DNA of 64,000 nt from Niastella soli (lineage in GTDB: Bacteria > Bacteroidota > Bacteroidia > Chitinophagales > Chitinophagaceae): positions 806,001-870,000 of the forward strand of contig NZ_JAGHKO010000004.1 of assembly GCF_017742245.1 (NCBI RefSeq), written 5' to 3'. The translations under genes were made by a program, and so were the position numbers. Positions 52,107 through 60,145 of this stretch are shown piece by piece. Within the stretch, counting starts at the first letter, position 1. Each line of letters begins with the position of its first letter. A model generated the notes under the pieces. It saw nothing but the letters and a program-made list of their open reading frames with translations. It was not told the origin of the DNA and ran no database searches.

Positions 52107-53150
52107 ATGAAACGGTTTTGGAAATATGTTTTCCCTGGTTTATTTGGACTACTGATCTACATCACGGTGCGGGTGCTTAATGATACGTTGTCCCATTTCC
52201 GGTTCTGGAAACGCGCCTGGTCGACAACCGCCATTGAGCTCCTCTTTGTAGTAGCCGCGGGATATATTACCATGTACGCATTTGGGAAACTATTTCAACG
52301 GTTCGATAAAAAACTGCAACACAATATTGATTTCAAAATTGTGTTGCAGGAACTTACCTGGGTGGTATTAATAATTACAGCGATCAATAATGCCATCATT
52401 ACTCCCATGGTGGCATTAACTGATGATGGCCTGAGCTGGGGCGATTTTGCTAATATTAATATTATTCCGCTTTTATATTGTCTGGTGTATTATGCAGTGG
52501 TAAGAAGCAATAAATTGTTGCATGCGTATGTAAACAACCGGTTATTGCTTGAAAAAATAACCAATGATCATTTGCAAACAGAGCTCAAATTCTTAAAAGC
52601 ACAATATCACCCGCACTTTTTATTCAATGCCCTTAATACCGTTTATTTTCAAATGGATGAGAACATCGCAGAGGCAAAGAAAAGTATTGAAAAGTTCTCA
52701 GAACTGTTGCGATATCAGTTGTACGATCAACAACAAATGGTGCCCATAAGCCGGGAATTCCATTATCTGCAAAACTTTATAGAATTGCAACAGATAAGAA
52801 GTTCCGATAAGTTGAAATTACAGGTACATTTCGATAGCTCATTAAATGGCGAACAGGTATACCCACTGTTATTTTTACCCCTGGTAGAAAATGCGTTTAA
52901 ATATACAGGCGGGGATTACCGGATCACTATTGAAGCCAACAAAGAAAATGATCAGTTGCGGTTTGCCGTGGCCAATTCTGTACCAGCAGAAACATCGTGG
53001 ATAAAGCAAACAAGCGACCAAACGCGCAATGGCATTGGACTGGAGAACCTGAAAAGAAGACTGGACCTATTATACCCGGGAAAACATACATTTACCACCA
53101 CAAAAAAGGATGATACCTTTTTTGCAGAAATACAATTACAATTATCATGA
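52107..53150 (+). CDS. LytS/YehU-type sensor histidine kinase
   Basis: A 347-residue membrane histidine kinase. Four membrane helices (about 10-28, 42-62, 83-102 and 117-134) form the input region without a large sensor domain. The His_kinase domain has the phosphoacceptor His170 in YHPHFLFNALN, followed by the N box LVENAFKYTGG and the G box NGIGLENLKRRL. It phosphorylates the LytTR regulator coded next, with which it overlaps by four bases (ATGA). Confidence 0.95.
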   Translation: MKRFWKYVFPGLFGLLIYITVRVLNDTLSHFRFWKRAWSTTAIELLFVVAAGYITMYAFGKLFQRFDKKLQHNIDFKIVLQELTWVVLIITAINNAIITPMVALTDDGLSWGDFANINIIPLLYCLVYYAVVRSNKLLHAYVNNRLLLEKITNDHLQTELKFLKAQYHPHFLFNALNTVYFQMDENIAEAKKSIEKFSELLRYQLYDQQQMVPISREFHYLQNFIELQQIRSSDKLKLQVHFDSSLNGEQVYPLLFLPLVENAFKYTGGDYRITIEANKENDQLRFAVANSVPAETSWIKQTSDQTRNGIGLENLKRRLDLLYPGKHTFTTTKKDDTFFAEIQLQLS

Positions 53151-53857
53151 CGCCAGCCATAAAATGCATTATCACCGATGATGAACCAATAGCCCGCAAA
53201 GGATTACAGGGTTATATAGAAAAGATCGATTTTCTGGAACTGACCGGCGTTTGTGAAGATGCCATTCAATTAAACTCCTTATTAAAACAGCAACCCGCCG
53301 ACCTGCTGTTGCTGGATATTGAAATGCCTTATGTAACCGGGATCGATTTTTTAAAGAATACGCCCAATGCGCCCAAAGTGATCTTTACCACTGCCTATGA
53401 ACAATATGCCATAAAAGGATATGAACTGGATGTGCTCGATTATCTTTTAAAACCCATTTCCTTTGAACGCTTTTTAAAAGCGGCGAATAAAGCTTATGAT
53501 TACTTTGCCGGTGCCACCACCAACACCGTTAACTACCTGTTTATTAAAACCGACAACAAACTGGAAAAGGTAACCCTGCAGGAATTGCTTTTTGTAGAGG
53601 CTATGGAAAATTATGTAGCCCTGTACACCCCCGATAAAAAAATGGTCACCCACTCTACCCTCAAAGCCTTACAGGAAAAGCTCCCCGCCGGCCAGTTCAT
53701 TCAGCCACATAAATCATACCTGGTGAATATCCAATGTATCCAATCTATTGAAGGCAACATACTGCACGTAGGCGGCAAATACCAGATCCCGATCTCAAAA
53801 TATCAGAAAGAAGAGATCATGGAAAAGATTGTAAATGATAAGTTGTTGAGGAAGTGA
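53147..53857 (+). CDS. LytTR-family response regulator
   Basis: A 236-residue regulator with a receiver domain (1-120; Asp10-11 and Asp57 in LLLLDIEMP, Lys in LLKPISFE) and a LytTR DNA-binding domain (about 132-230; VEAMENYVALYT and FIQPHKSYLVN). The coding start overlaps the kinase stop, so the two are made in a fixed ratio. Targets of LytTR proteins often include autolysis, envelope or transport genes; the upstream acyltransferase is one possible target. Confidence 0.95.
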   Translation: MTPAIKCIITDDEPIARKGLQGYIEKIDFLELTGVCEDAIQLNSLLKQQPADLLLLDIEMPYVTGIDFLKNTPNAPKVIFTTAYEQYAIKGYELDVLDYLLKPISFERFLKAANKAYDYFAGATTNTVNYLFIKTDNKLEKVTLQELLFVEAMENYVALYTPDKKMVTHSTLKALQEKLPAGQFIQPHKSYLVNIQCIQSIEGNILHVGGKYQIPISKYQKEEIMEKIVNDKLLRK

Positions 53858-53937
53858 ATAAAGGGCTATAGAGCTTGACAAAATAACTACTGACACCTAT
53901 ATTTACGTTTTAAATAGCATTTATCAGATAGTACTTT

Positions 53938-54324
53938 ATGAAACCAATTCTTCGCTGTTTATTAATTAGCATTGTTATTTGCTCTTGCAAAACCAAAACC
54001 AGTGAGTCTAACGTAATTAATGATGTTATAAGTTACAATGCAAGCGTTTTAAATAAAAAGATCTCCGATTGTTTTATAATGGATGACAATGCTTCTTGTG
54101 GAAACAAGACAGAAGCTTATATTATCGAGTGCACAGGAAGTGAAAACTGGTTTAAATGGGACAGAAGCAATAATATAGACGGAAAGACTATTATTACTAT
54201 TTACACCATTCCGAATAACTTTGACAATTACCATTGTAATCCGGAATTGAATTATAAAAAGCAATTCAAGGCCCATAAGAAAACCAGTCAGGGTTGGATA
54301 CCTGAAAATTATACGGATAAATAA
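53938..54324 (+). CDS. Small putative lipoprotein
   Basis: A 128-residue protein of unknown family. The N-terminus MKPILRCLLISIVICSCKTK has a hydrophobic run and a lipobox-like ICSC, giving a lipid-anchored Cys at residue 17. The mature part has two further Cys (in DNASCGNK and IIECTG) and is rich in Asn/Lys. The base composition is more AT-rich than the neighbours. It follows the LytTR regulator on the same strand by 80 bp. Confidence 0.65.
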   Translation: MKPILRCLLISIVICSCKTKTSESNVINDVISYNASVLNKKISDCFIMDDNASCGNKTEAYIIECTGSENWFKWDRSNNIDGKTIITIYTIPNNFDNYHCNPELNYKKQFKAHKKTSQGWIPENYTDK

Positions 54325-54340
54325 GACACCTTCAGGATAT

Positions 54341-54792
54341 CTATTTCTTCACCAAATACTTTCTCATATAAGGCTCCAACTCTTTAAAGGCTTTGGGAAA
54401 TTTCTTTTTGCGGTCTTCTATGTCGTAGGGATGAACACCCTGATCGCCAAAATCTGCATTCAACACATCATCATACCCACCGGTAATCATTTTTTTAAAA
54501 GTAAGTGGCTGCAGGTGCTTGCCGAGGTCATGAAGCAATACATTCAGCACCAACAGGGAGATATCTTTCTCGTTCAGCAGCTTATACGTGTCGGGAGTTA
54601 TCAATTTAGCTCAGGCTTACAGCACACTGTTTATATGCCTGATGCCATGATCGGTATATTCTTCAAAAAATACAGCTTATTCTCAGCAAACACCTGATCA
54701 AACCTCCTACAGGTGGTATAAACAGCGCCTTTATAATAGTTGCTCGTATCCTTTTCTACAATCTCCTTAAACTTTGGCGGTAACTATATCAT
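54341..54792 (-). pseudogene. Decayed gene of unknown family
   Basis: A minus-strand frame starting with ATG at 54792 reads MI, then a stop, then LPPKFKEIVEKDTSNYYKGA and RRFDQVFAENKLYFLKNIP before another stop. In a different frame 54604-54341 is open for 87 residues (TPDTYKLLNEKDISLLVLNV, then LGKHLQPLTFKKMITGGYDD). Both halves look like real protein sequence, so a single gene has probably been broken by an early stop and a frameshift. I do not recognise the family. The second part could also be a small gene with TTG start at 54604. Confidence 0.5.
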
Positions 54793-55662
54793 GCGTTCTA
54801 TTTAATTATTTAAACAGGATCTCAAGTGAAGTCAATTATGAAGAGCCTGCAGGCGGGCCTGCGTTACTGGTTGGGGTTAAAATCTGAACTATGGCAAAAA
54901 CAAAAAATATTAAGCAATCAGCCTCAAAATGGGATGTTGTAAGCATAGTTTAGGAATACGGGCAACTGCGGGCCGCAGTTATAAATTCGCCTGGAGTGCT
55001 GTTGGAATGGGCGTCAGACTGTAGTGGAGTGCTCAGCAAGGGGTCTGAGAGTGGTCTGGAAGTTGTCTGGGAGTGGTTATGGGAGTAGCCTTTAGAGCAT
55101 TCCCAGAGCATCCCTGGAGCATACCCAGACAATACCTGGACCACCAGGACACCATTTCTCTCCCACTTCACTACCATGCTGCTACCATTCCGGACCATTG
55201 CATCTCATACGTTGCTACGAGAATGGATGTATTCCTGTGGGGCAATTCCCCGGGCATTGCCTGCGGATTGCCTGGGTATTGCCTAAGTATTGCCTAAGAC
55301 ATTAGGGTTTCTGTAGGGGCTCCAGGCAATCCCTGAGGAGTACCAGGGCAATACCAATGCCATTAGACCACCATTATGCTACCATTTCACTACCAGCCGC
55401 ATTCCAATTCCGGAACTATACAAACCCAGGATACAGCTATTACGCTTGGGACCAAACAAGAACATTACCCGGACCTGACAGGGAGAAAATCCCTGTGAGG
55501 TCCTTGTTAGGTCCTTGTGAGGTCCCTGTTAGGTCCCTGCGAGGTCCACATTAAACCATAAACTGTTCATTAAAAATCCCAGAGCCGGTATCCCAAGGAG
55601 CTTTCAGAAGAAGTTTTCCGGTATGTGGGGTTTGTACATAATACTACCATTACCCTGCAACC
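54793..55662. repeat. Word-repeat region without genes
   Basis: A long stretch with no supported gene. From 55010 to 55150 words such as GTGGTCTGGAAGTTGTCTGG and GAGCATTCCCAGAGCATCCC are repeated in both senses. 55240-55300 repeats ATTGCCTGGGTATTGCCTAAG. 55340-55400 repeats GCTACCATTTCACTACCA. 55490-55550 repeats GAGGTCCTTGTTAGGTCC. Many of these are partly complementary and would form hairpins. Confidence 0.7.
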
Positions 55663-56082
55663 TTACTCTCCTCTTTTCGTTATCACCTGGTTATGTTTGT
55701 GGATAAAATGCCTTTTTCGGGTATCCTTTACGGCTAATACTTTTTCCTGATCAATGGAGCGGTAGCCATACTCGTAACAATAAAAGTATTGTTCCTTTTT
55801 ATCGGGATGATATTGTTCAGTGAAATATTGAAATTGAAAACCTAATTCAGCCAGCTTTTGGCGCTCAACCACCAACACCTTCCTCTCCAAAGGCGCCAAT
55901 AAGTCCTCCAGTATACGCCTGTTCCTTCGTAAGATATTATTGATGTTTCGCACCAGCGGAATCGAATAACTATTTAGCCGGTTATTGTAGTTATTCCGGC
56001 AGGAATCGTCGCAGAATTTTTTGTCTATGCGGCCTTTAATAGGCCTATCGCAGGCCAGACAGTTTTTAACAGTCATTATCAA
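55663..56082 (-). CDS. Zinc-ribbon protein divergent from ssb
   Basis: A 139-residue protein. The N-terminus (MTVKNCLACDRPIKGRIDKK from Met3) has CxxC and then FCDDSCRNNYNN, a four-Cys zinc ribbon like those that open many nucleic-acid proteins. The rest is basic and helical (NNILRRNRRILEDLLAPLER) and ends with a Tyr-rich part (QYFYCYEYGYRS). I know it only as a hypothetical family in Bacteroidota. It is divergent from ssb with 189 bp between, which contains repeated AAACGAC sites, so the two may share control. Confidence 0.75.
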   Translation of the reverse strand: MIMTVKNCLACDRPIKGRIDKKFCDDSCRNNYNNRLNSYSIPLVRNINNILRRNRRILEDLLAPLERKVLVVERQKLAELGFQFQYFTEQYHPDKKEQYFYCYEYGYRSIDQEKVLAVKDTRKRHFIHKHNQVITKRGE

Positions 56083-56117
56083 AGGTTTAATTGGCTATTG
56101 AAATTGAATGTACAACA

Positions 56118-56170
56118 AATAGTCGTTTGTAAACGACAAGCAAACGCTTAATATCCGGGTACAAACGACA
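56118..56170. promoter_or_regulatory. Possible operator sites between the zinc-ribbon gene and ssb
   Basis: AGTCGTTTGTAAACGACA (56121-56138) has inverted GTCGTTT/AAACGAC arms. A further ACAAACGACA is at 56161-56170 and a partial CAAACGC at 56140. Repeated short sites between divergent genes suggest a shared regulator. Confidence 0.45.
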
Positions 56171-56271
56171 AAATACCGGTTATTGGTTTCCGTGTGTCGC
56201 ATCTTTGGATCGTCAATCGAAACGGCGCTCCGGTAGACTGAAATAAATTAATCATCTTTAAAATTACAGTT

Positions 56272-56667
56272 ATGTACGCAATTAAAAACAAAGTTCAACT
56301 AATTGGTAACTTAGGTCAACTACCTGAGATCCGCACTACCGAAACCGGTAAAAAAATGGCCCGCTTTTCTATCGCTACCAATGATGTTTTTCGAAACTCA
56401 AGAGGTGAACGGGTACGAGAAACGCTGTGGCATTACGTTGTAGCCTGGGGTAAGCTGGCAGAAATAGCCGAAAAGTATTTAACAAAAGGGAGAGAAGTAG
56501 CCGTGACTGGCAAACTGGTGCCACGCCATTACATAGATAAAAACGGTATTAAACGCTTTGTTACCGATGTAGTGCTGAACGAGTTGGTTATGTTGGGTAG
56601 CGGTACCAGGTATCAAAATGAGCCAAGTGAAGAAGACCCGAACATTGAATCTGAAACGGATAGTTAG
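56272..56667 (+). CDS. ssb: Single-stranded DNA-binding protein, tail-less paralogue
   Basis: A 131-residue SSB with the OB fold: MYAIKNKVQLIGNLGQLPEI, then ARFSIATNDVF, ETLWHYVVAWGKLAEIAEKYL and VTGKLVPRHYIDKNG. It coats single-stranded DNA. The C-terminus (SEEDPNIESETDS) is acidic but lacks the DDDIPF-like tip that recruits repair and replication partners, so this is probably an accessory SSB rather than the main one. A copy of the 70-bp repeat overlaps its stop codon. It may belong to a mobile or phage-derived remnant with the zinc-ribbon gene. Confidence 0.92.
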   Translation: MYAIKNKVQLIGNLGQLPEIRTTETGKKMARFSIATNDVFRNSRGERVRETLWHYVVAWGKLAEIAEKYLTKGREVAVTGKLVPRHYIDKNGIKRFVTDVVLNELVMLGSGTRYQNEPSEEDPNIESETDS

Positions 56668-56942
56668 TTCCCTTGTTGTGAGGGTTTATAATCTGTACTG
56701 TGCACGGTGCAATAGTTTACTTTGGAAAGTTGGCTAGCTCCTTTGTTGTGAAAGTTAATAATCCTGTACTGCACTCGGTGCAATAGTACACTTTAATGGG
56801 TAGGTAGTTCTCCAGTTGCGATAGTTTGATGGCCCCATCGCTGCGCACGGTGCAATATACCTAGATGGATGGTTAGTTCTCTTGTTGCGAAGGTTTATAA
56901 TCCGTGCCCCGTGACTAGTTCAAAAATACTCTTTGAAAAACA
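56661..56942. repeat. Degenerate 70-bp tandem repeat array
   Basis: Four units begin at 56661, 56731, 56801 and 56870 (spacing 70, 70, 69). Shared words in each unit: TAGTTC at the start, TTGTTGYGA, GTTTATAATC and GCACGGTGCAATA. The last unit ends in the dispersed motif AGTTCAAAAATACTCTTTG also found near 1.4 kb. The first unit covers the ssb stop codon. No cas gene is in the window. Confidence 0.8.
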
Positions 56943-56951
56943 GGTTGTCCA

Positions 56952-57076
56952 GGTTGCTACCAGTACTCATAAAAAGCGCTAAAATCCAATTCAATATAGT
57001 GCAGCTTTCGATATTGAAGATAACGTTGATGTGCCAGACTGCATACAATGCTTTTAATGAGTATTTCAGCGCAACC
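56952..57076. mobile_element. Possible MITE-like element with imperfect terminal inverted repeats
   Basis: The left end GGTTGC ... AGTACTCATAAAAAGC (56952-56977) and the right end GCTTTTAATGAGTATT ... GCGCAACC (57050-57076) are imperfect inverted copies of about 27 bp flanking a 70-bp AT-rich core with no reading frame. CCA is found on the outside of both ends. It could alternatively be a long RNA hairpin. Confidence 0.4.
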
Positions 57077-57081
57077 AGTGG

Positions 57082-57215
57082 GTTATTAATTGTCCCTTGC
57101 TAATACCCAACCAGGGGAGCTAATAGGAATTGAAACGCGGCTGTCAGGAATTGAAATGTGAGTTATTAATTGTCCCTTGCTTAGCTTCTGGTACCGGGGC
57201 TAATAGGAATTGAAA
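57082..57215. repeat. 80-bp-spaced repeat pair with CRISPR-like end
   Basis: GTTATTAATTGTCCCTTGCT occurs at 57082-57101 and 57162-57181, and CTAATAGGAATTGAAA at 57120-57135 and 57200-57215, each exactly 80 bases apart. The 18 bases between the two blocks differ completely in the two copies. AGGAATTGAAA occurs a third time at 57146. The end GGAATTGAAAC looks like the 3' part of type I/III CRISPR repeats. Confidence 0.7.
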
Positions 57216-57299
57216 AGACTTTGATAAAAGTTGTTGTTTTAGGTTTAGTATATGTTGGTCGTTAGTCGTTGCACCTTCCGTGACTATGGTTGTGTAAGC

Positions 57300-57323
57300 C
57301 CCCTCCCGATTCATCGGGAGGGG
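57300..57323. terminator. Hairpin after the GNAT gene
   Basis: CCCCTCCCGAT and ATCGGGAGGGG form an 11-bp stem just past the GNAT stop codon; there is no long T run, so it may act as a weak or RNA-stabilising terminator. Confidence 0.6.
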
Positions 57324-57332
57324 TATATTTTA

Positions 57333-57851
57333 CTATAACCCTTTTTTCATCAACCAATCTGTTTGGGGATCATTACCTAACATAAACACATGCTCGCTAA
57401 ATTTCTCAAACCCCCATTTGGTGTAAAATGCAATGGCCTTATAATTTTTCTCCCACACACCCAGCCAGATAACGCCGGCACTTTTTTGTTTTGCCACCGC
57501 TATACAATGCTGCATCAGGGCACTTCCTACCCCTTTGCCAATACTTTTTTGCATTGCATATATCCGGGCAATTTCTATGGCCGGTCCCCCTTCCAATAAA
57601 ACCGGTTTGGGTGTTTCCCTCATACGCGCATACCCTATCGCTTCCTCTCCTTCATAAGCCAGCAAAAACACATTTCCTTCCCGCCCTACTTCTTCCATTA
57701 ATTGCTCCCTGGTAAACTGTTCATTCATGAATTTATCCATATCCTCCTTGGTATTATCTGCTGCAAAAGCATCATAAAACGTTTGACGGCTCAGGTCAGC
57801 GATCAGGGCTGCATCTTTTTTAGTTGCTACTTCAATACGAATGGTATTCAT
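57333..57851 (-). CDS. GNAT-family N-acetyltransferase
   Basis: A 172-residue GCN5-related acetyltransferase. Motif A is visible as IARIYAMQKSIGKGVGSALM (the QxxGxG/A acetyl-CoA loop is QKSIGKG), and motif B as WLGVWEKNYKAIAFYTKWGF. The N-terminus IRIEVATKKDAALIADLSRQ is typical. The acceptor is unknown; relatives act on diamines, amino acids or small drugs. Confidence 0.92.
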   Translation of the reverse strand: MNTIRIEVATKKDAALIADLSRQTFYDAFAADNTKEDMDKFMNEQFTREQLMEEVGREGNVFLLAYEGEEAIGYARMRETPKPVLLEGGPAIEIARIYAMQKSIGKGVGSALMQHCIAVAKQKSAGVIWLGVWEKNYKAIAFYTKWGFEKFSEHVFMLGNDPQTDWLMKKGL

Positions 57852-57996
57852 CCGATAAAGGTACTTATCAAAAAGCAGCTATGATGTATATCATTTTTTC
57901 CTGCCATATATTCTTTGTACTTTTCTTTCCCCTTTTTCTATAGAAGATTACTTCCCTACCACTCTCCCATATTTATTAAACCAAAATCACTAAAAC

Positions 57997-58716
57997 ATGA
58001 GAAAGTTCTTTCTCTGCTGGCTGTTACTCCCGCTTTTTGCAGCAAGCCAAACTAAAAACGTTATCAGCTGGTTCAGGGCATTTCCAAAACCTGAAAAGAT
58101 CACTGAATTTGAAAAAGCACTCACCGCTCATGCTCAAAAGTTTCATACCGGTGATTGGAAATGGCGCGCTTATGAAGTGCTGTCCGGACCCGATGCGGGC
58201 GGTTACCATGTTGCCGAAGGCCCTATCAGTTGGGCACAATTGGATGACCGTAAAGACATCAGCAAGGAACATACGGCAGACTGGAATACCAATGTATCTC
58301 CTTTAACTACCACCCAGGGTGCGCAGGGCTTTTCCATGTACCGGGAAGACCTGAGCTCGGTGCCCTTATCGGAATTTTCCGAAAAAATGGCGCTTACCCA
58401 TGTCTTTCCAAAACAAGGTTACGCAGATACTATTGCCGGTCTTATCAAAAAAGTAAAAGTAGTATGGCAAAAAAGTAATGAGCCTGTGGCGGTTTACCAG
58501 ATCTCCGGTTCCGGCCCCTCACAATTCGTGCTGGTATTCCGTTATAAAACCGGTTGGAAAGAAAGAGACCCCAGCTTCCGCAAACCGTTTATGGAAAGAT
58601 ATAAAGCTGAATACAATGAAAGTGGTTACAATGATTATATGGCTGTGATACAACAATTTGTTGAAAAAAGCTGGACTGAACTGCTTGTCTACCGCCCCGA
58701 TCTTAGTTCTAAATAA
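57997..58716 (+). CDS. Hypothetical secreted protein
   Basis: A 239-residue exported protein. A signal peptide is clear (MRKFFLCWLLLPLFAASQ). The mature chain has two similar halves: WFRAFPKPEKITEFEKALTA and LSSVPLSEFSEKMALTHV each begin a short alpha/beta unit, and a Trp/Tyr-rich pattern recurs (GDWKWRAYEVLSGP; VAVYQISGSGPSQ). It may be a dimeric alpha-beta barrel fold. No catalytic motif is seen. Followed by a strong terminator. Confidence 0.78.
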   Translation: MRKFFLCWLLLPLFAASQTKNVISWFRAFPKPEKITEFEKALTAHAQKFHTGDWKWRAYEVLSGPDAGGYHVAEGPISWAQLDDRKDISKEHTADWNTNVSPLTTTQGAQGFSMYREDLSSVPLSEFSEKMALTHVFPKQGYADTIAGLIKKVKVVWQKSNEPVAVYQISGSGPSQFVLVFRYKTGWKERDPSFRKPFMERYKAEYNESGYNDYMAVIQQFVEKSWTELLVYRPDLSSK

Positions 58717-58719
58717 AAA

Positions 58720-58753
58720 GAAAGCCCTCCCGATTGCAATCGGGAGGGCTTTC
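58720..58753. terminator. Strong bidirectional terminator
   Basis: GAAAGCCCTCCCGATT and AATCGGGAGGGCTTTC form a perfect 16-bp stem with a two-base centre (GC), between the convergent secreted-protein and thiolase genes. Confidence 0.85.
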
Positions 58754-58772
58754 TCTATATGTTGCTCTATTA

Positions 58773-59957
58773 TTACATTCTTTCAATTACCATAGCCGAA
58801 GCTCCACCGCCGCCATTACAGATACCCGCCGCACCGTACTTACCGTTATTGTGCTTCAGTACGTTGATAAGGGTTACAATAATGCGTGCACCACTGCAAC
58901 CTAACGGATGTCCTAACGAAACGGCCCCACCATGGACATTTACTTTCGCGGGATCCAGCTTCATACGCCGGGAGTTTTCAATACCCACCACCGCAAAAGC
59001 TTCGTTCAATTCCCAATAATCAATATCAGTCATTTTTAACCCGGCTTTTGCTACTGCTTTGGGAACCGCGATGGAAGGAGTTGTTGTAAACCATTCCGGC
59101 GCCTGTTCAGCATCGGCATAAGAAACAATTTTAGCAATTGGCTTCAGCCCCAACTCTTCGGCTTTTTCTTTACTCATCAATACCAATGCGGCCGCACCAT
59201 CATTGAGCGTACTGGCATTGGCAGCGGTCACTGTTCCATCTTTTTGAAAAGCTGGTTTCAACTCCGGGATCTTATCGAACTTTACATTAAACGGCTCTTC
59301 ATCTTTGAAAAACTTAATTGGATCGCCTTTGCGTTGTGGTATTTCTACCGGTATTACTTCATCGGCAAACTTACCGGCCGCCCAGGCGGCCTGGCTGCGT
59401 TTATAGCTTTCAATGGCAAATGCATCCTGTTCTTCGCGGGAAATACCGCATTCTTTAGCGCATAACTCCCCGGCATTACCCATCGCCTGACCATCATACG
59501 CATCGGTTAACCCGTCTTTAGACAACCCATCAATTAAATTGGTATTACCATATTTATTACCCCAGCGTAAGCTGTCAACATAAAAAGGCACATTGCTCAT
59601 GCTTTCCATACCACCAGCCACTACTATGTCGGCATCACCCAGCGCAATACTTTGTGCCGCCTGAGCGATGGCTTTCATCCCGCTGGCGCAAACCTTATTT
59701 ACAGTGGTACAATTTACTTCATTGGGCAAGCCGGCAAATTTAGCCGCCTGACGCGCAGGAGCCTGTCCCAGGTTGGCCTGAATTACACAGCCCATCAATA
59801 CATCCTGGACCTGGTTGGGTTGTAGCCCGGCCCTTTCCAGTGCAGCCTTTATGGCCACCGCGCCTAATTTGGGGGCAGTAAAATCCTTTAATCCACCGCC
59901 GAAACTGCCCATGGGGGTACGAACGGCCGAAATAATATAGACTTCCTTTTTGTTCAT
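58773..59957 (-). CDS. Acetyl-CoA C-acyltransferase (thiolase)
   Basis: A 394-residue type II thiolase from the start at 59957 (MNKKEVYIISAVRTPMGSFG). The nucleophilic Cys90 is in NKVCASGMKAI, His350 in GHPLGCSGARI and Cys380 in GICNGGGGASAM. It condenses two acetyl-CoA or cleaves 3-ketoacyl-CoA; which direction prevails cannot be told. A 14-bp near-palindrome 59 bp before the start and the -7 element TATCTTTG (plus 60000-60007) suggest control by a TetR-type fatty-acid regulator. Confidence 0.96.
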   Translation of the reverse strand: MNKKEVYIISAVRTPMGSFGGGLKDFTAPKLGAVAIKAALERAGLQPNQVQDVLMGCVIQANLGQAPARQAAKFAGLPNEVNCTTVNKVCASGMKAIAQAAQSIALGDADIVVAGGMESMSNVPFYVDSLRWGNKYGNTNLIDGLSKDGLTDAYDGQAMGNAGELCAKECGISREEQDAFAIESYKRSQAAWAAGKFADEVIPVEIPQRKGDPIKFFKDEEPFNVKFDKIPELKPAFQKDGTVTAANASTLNDGAAALVLMSKEKAEELGLKPIAKIVSYADAEQAPEWFTTTPSIAVPKAVAKAGLKMTDIDYWELNEAFAVVGIENSRRMKLDPAKVNVHGGAVSLGHPLGCSGARIIVTLINVLKHNNGKYGAAGICNGGGGASAMVIERM

Positions 59958-59999
59958 ATAGTAAGTTCTGTGTTTAAGATGTGGGTTTGTTAGCGCACA

Positions 60000-60029
60000 C
60001 AAAGATATATCTTTACTAACAATCGTTAG
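60000..60029 (-). promoter_or_regulatory. -7 element and possible operator of the thiolase gene
   Basis: On the minus strand TATCTTTG (plus 60000-60007) fits the -7 consensus. The near-palindrome CTAACAATCGTTAG (60016-60029; arms CTAAC and GTTAG) lies just upstream, a common position for a repressor. Confidence 0.55.
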
Positions 60030-60145
60030 CTATAAAATAACGAATTCCGGCACTAATTTGTTCTATTCTTCTTCTTTGGCCGTCAGCTGTTTTGCGAGCC
60101 CACGCACTACTCACCACTCACTTGTTAACTAGTCAACCTCCTCCT

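Noticed and set aside
54950-55554. Three short frames in the word-repeat cluster
   Set aside because: Their products mirror the DNA words and no start context or family supports them.
56661-56942. Functional CRISPR array reading of the 70-bp repeat
   Set aside because: The units differ along their whole length, the less conserved part is only about 15 bases, and no cas gene is in the window. I report it as a degenerate repeat instead.
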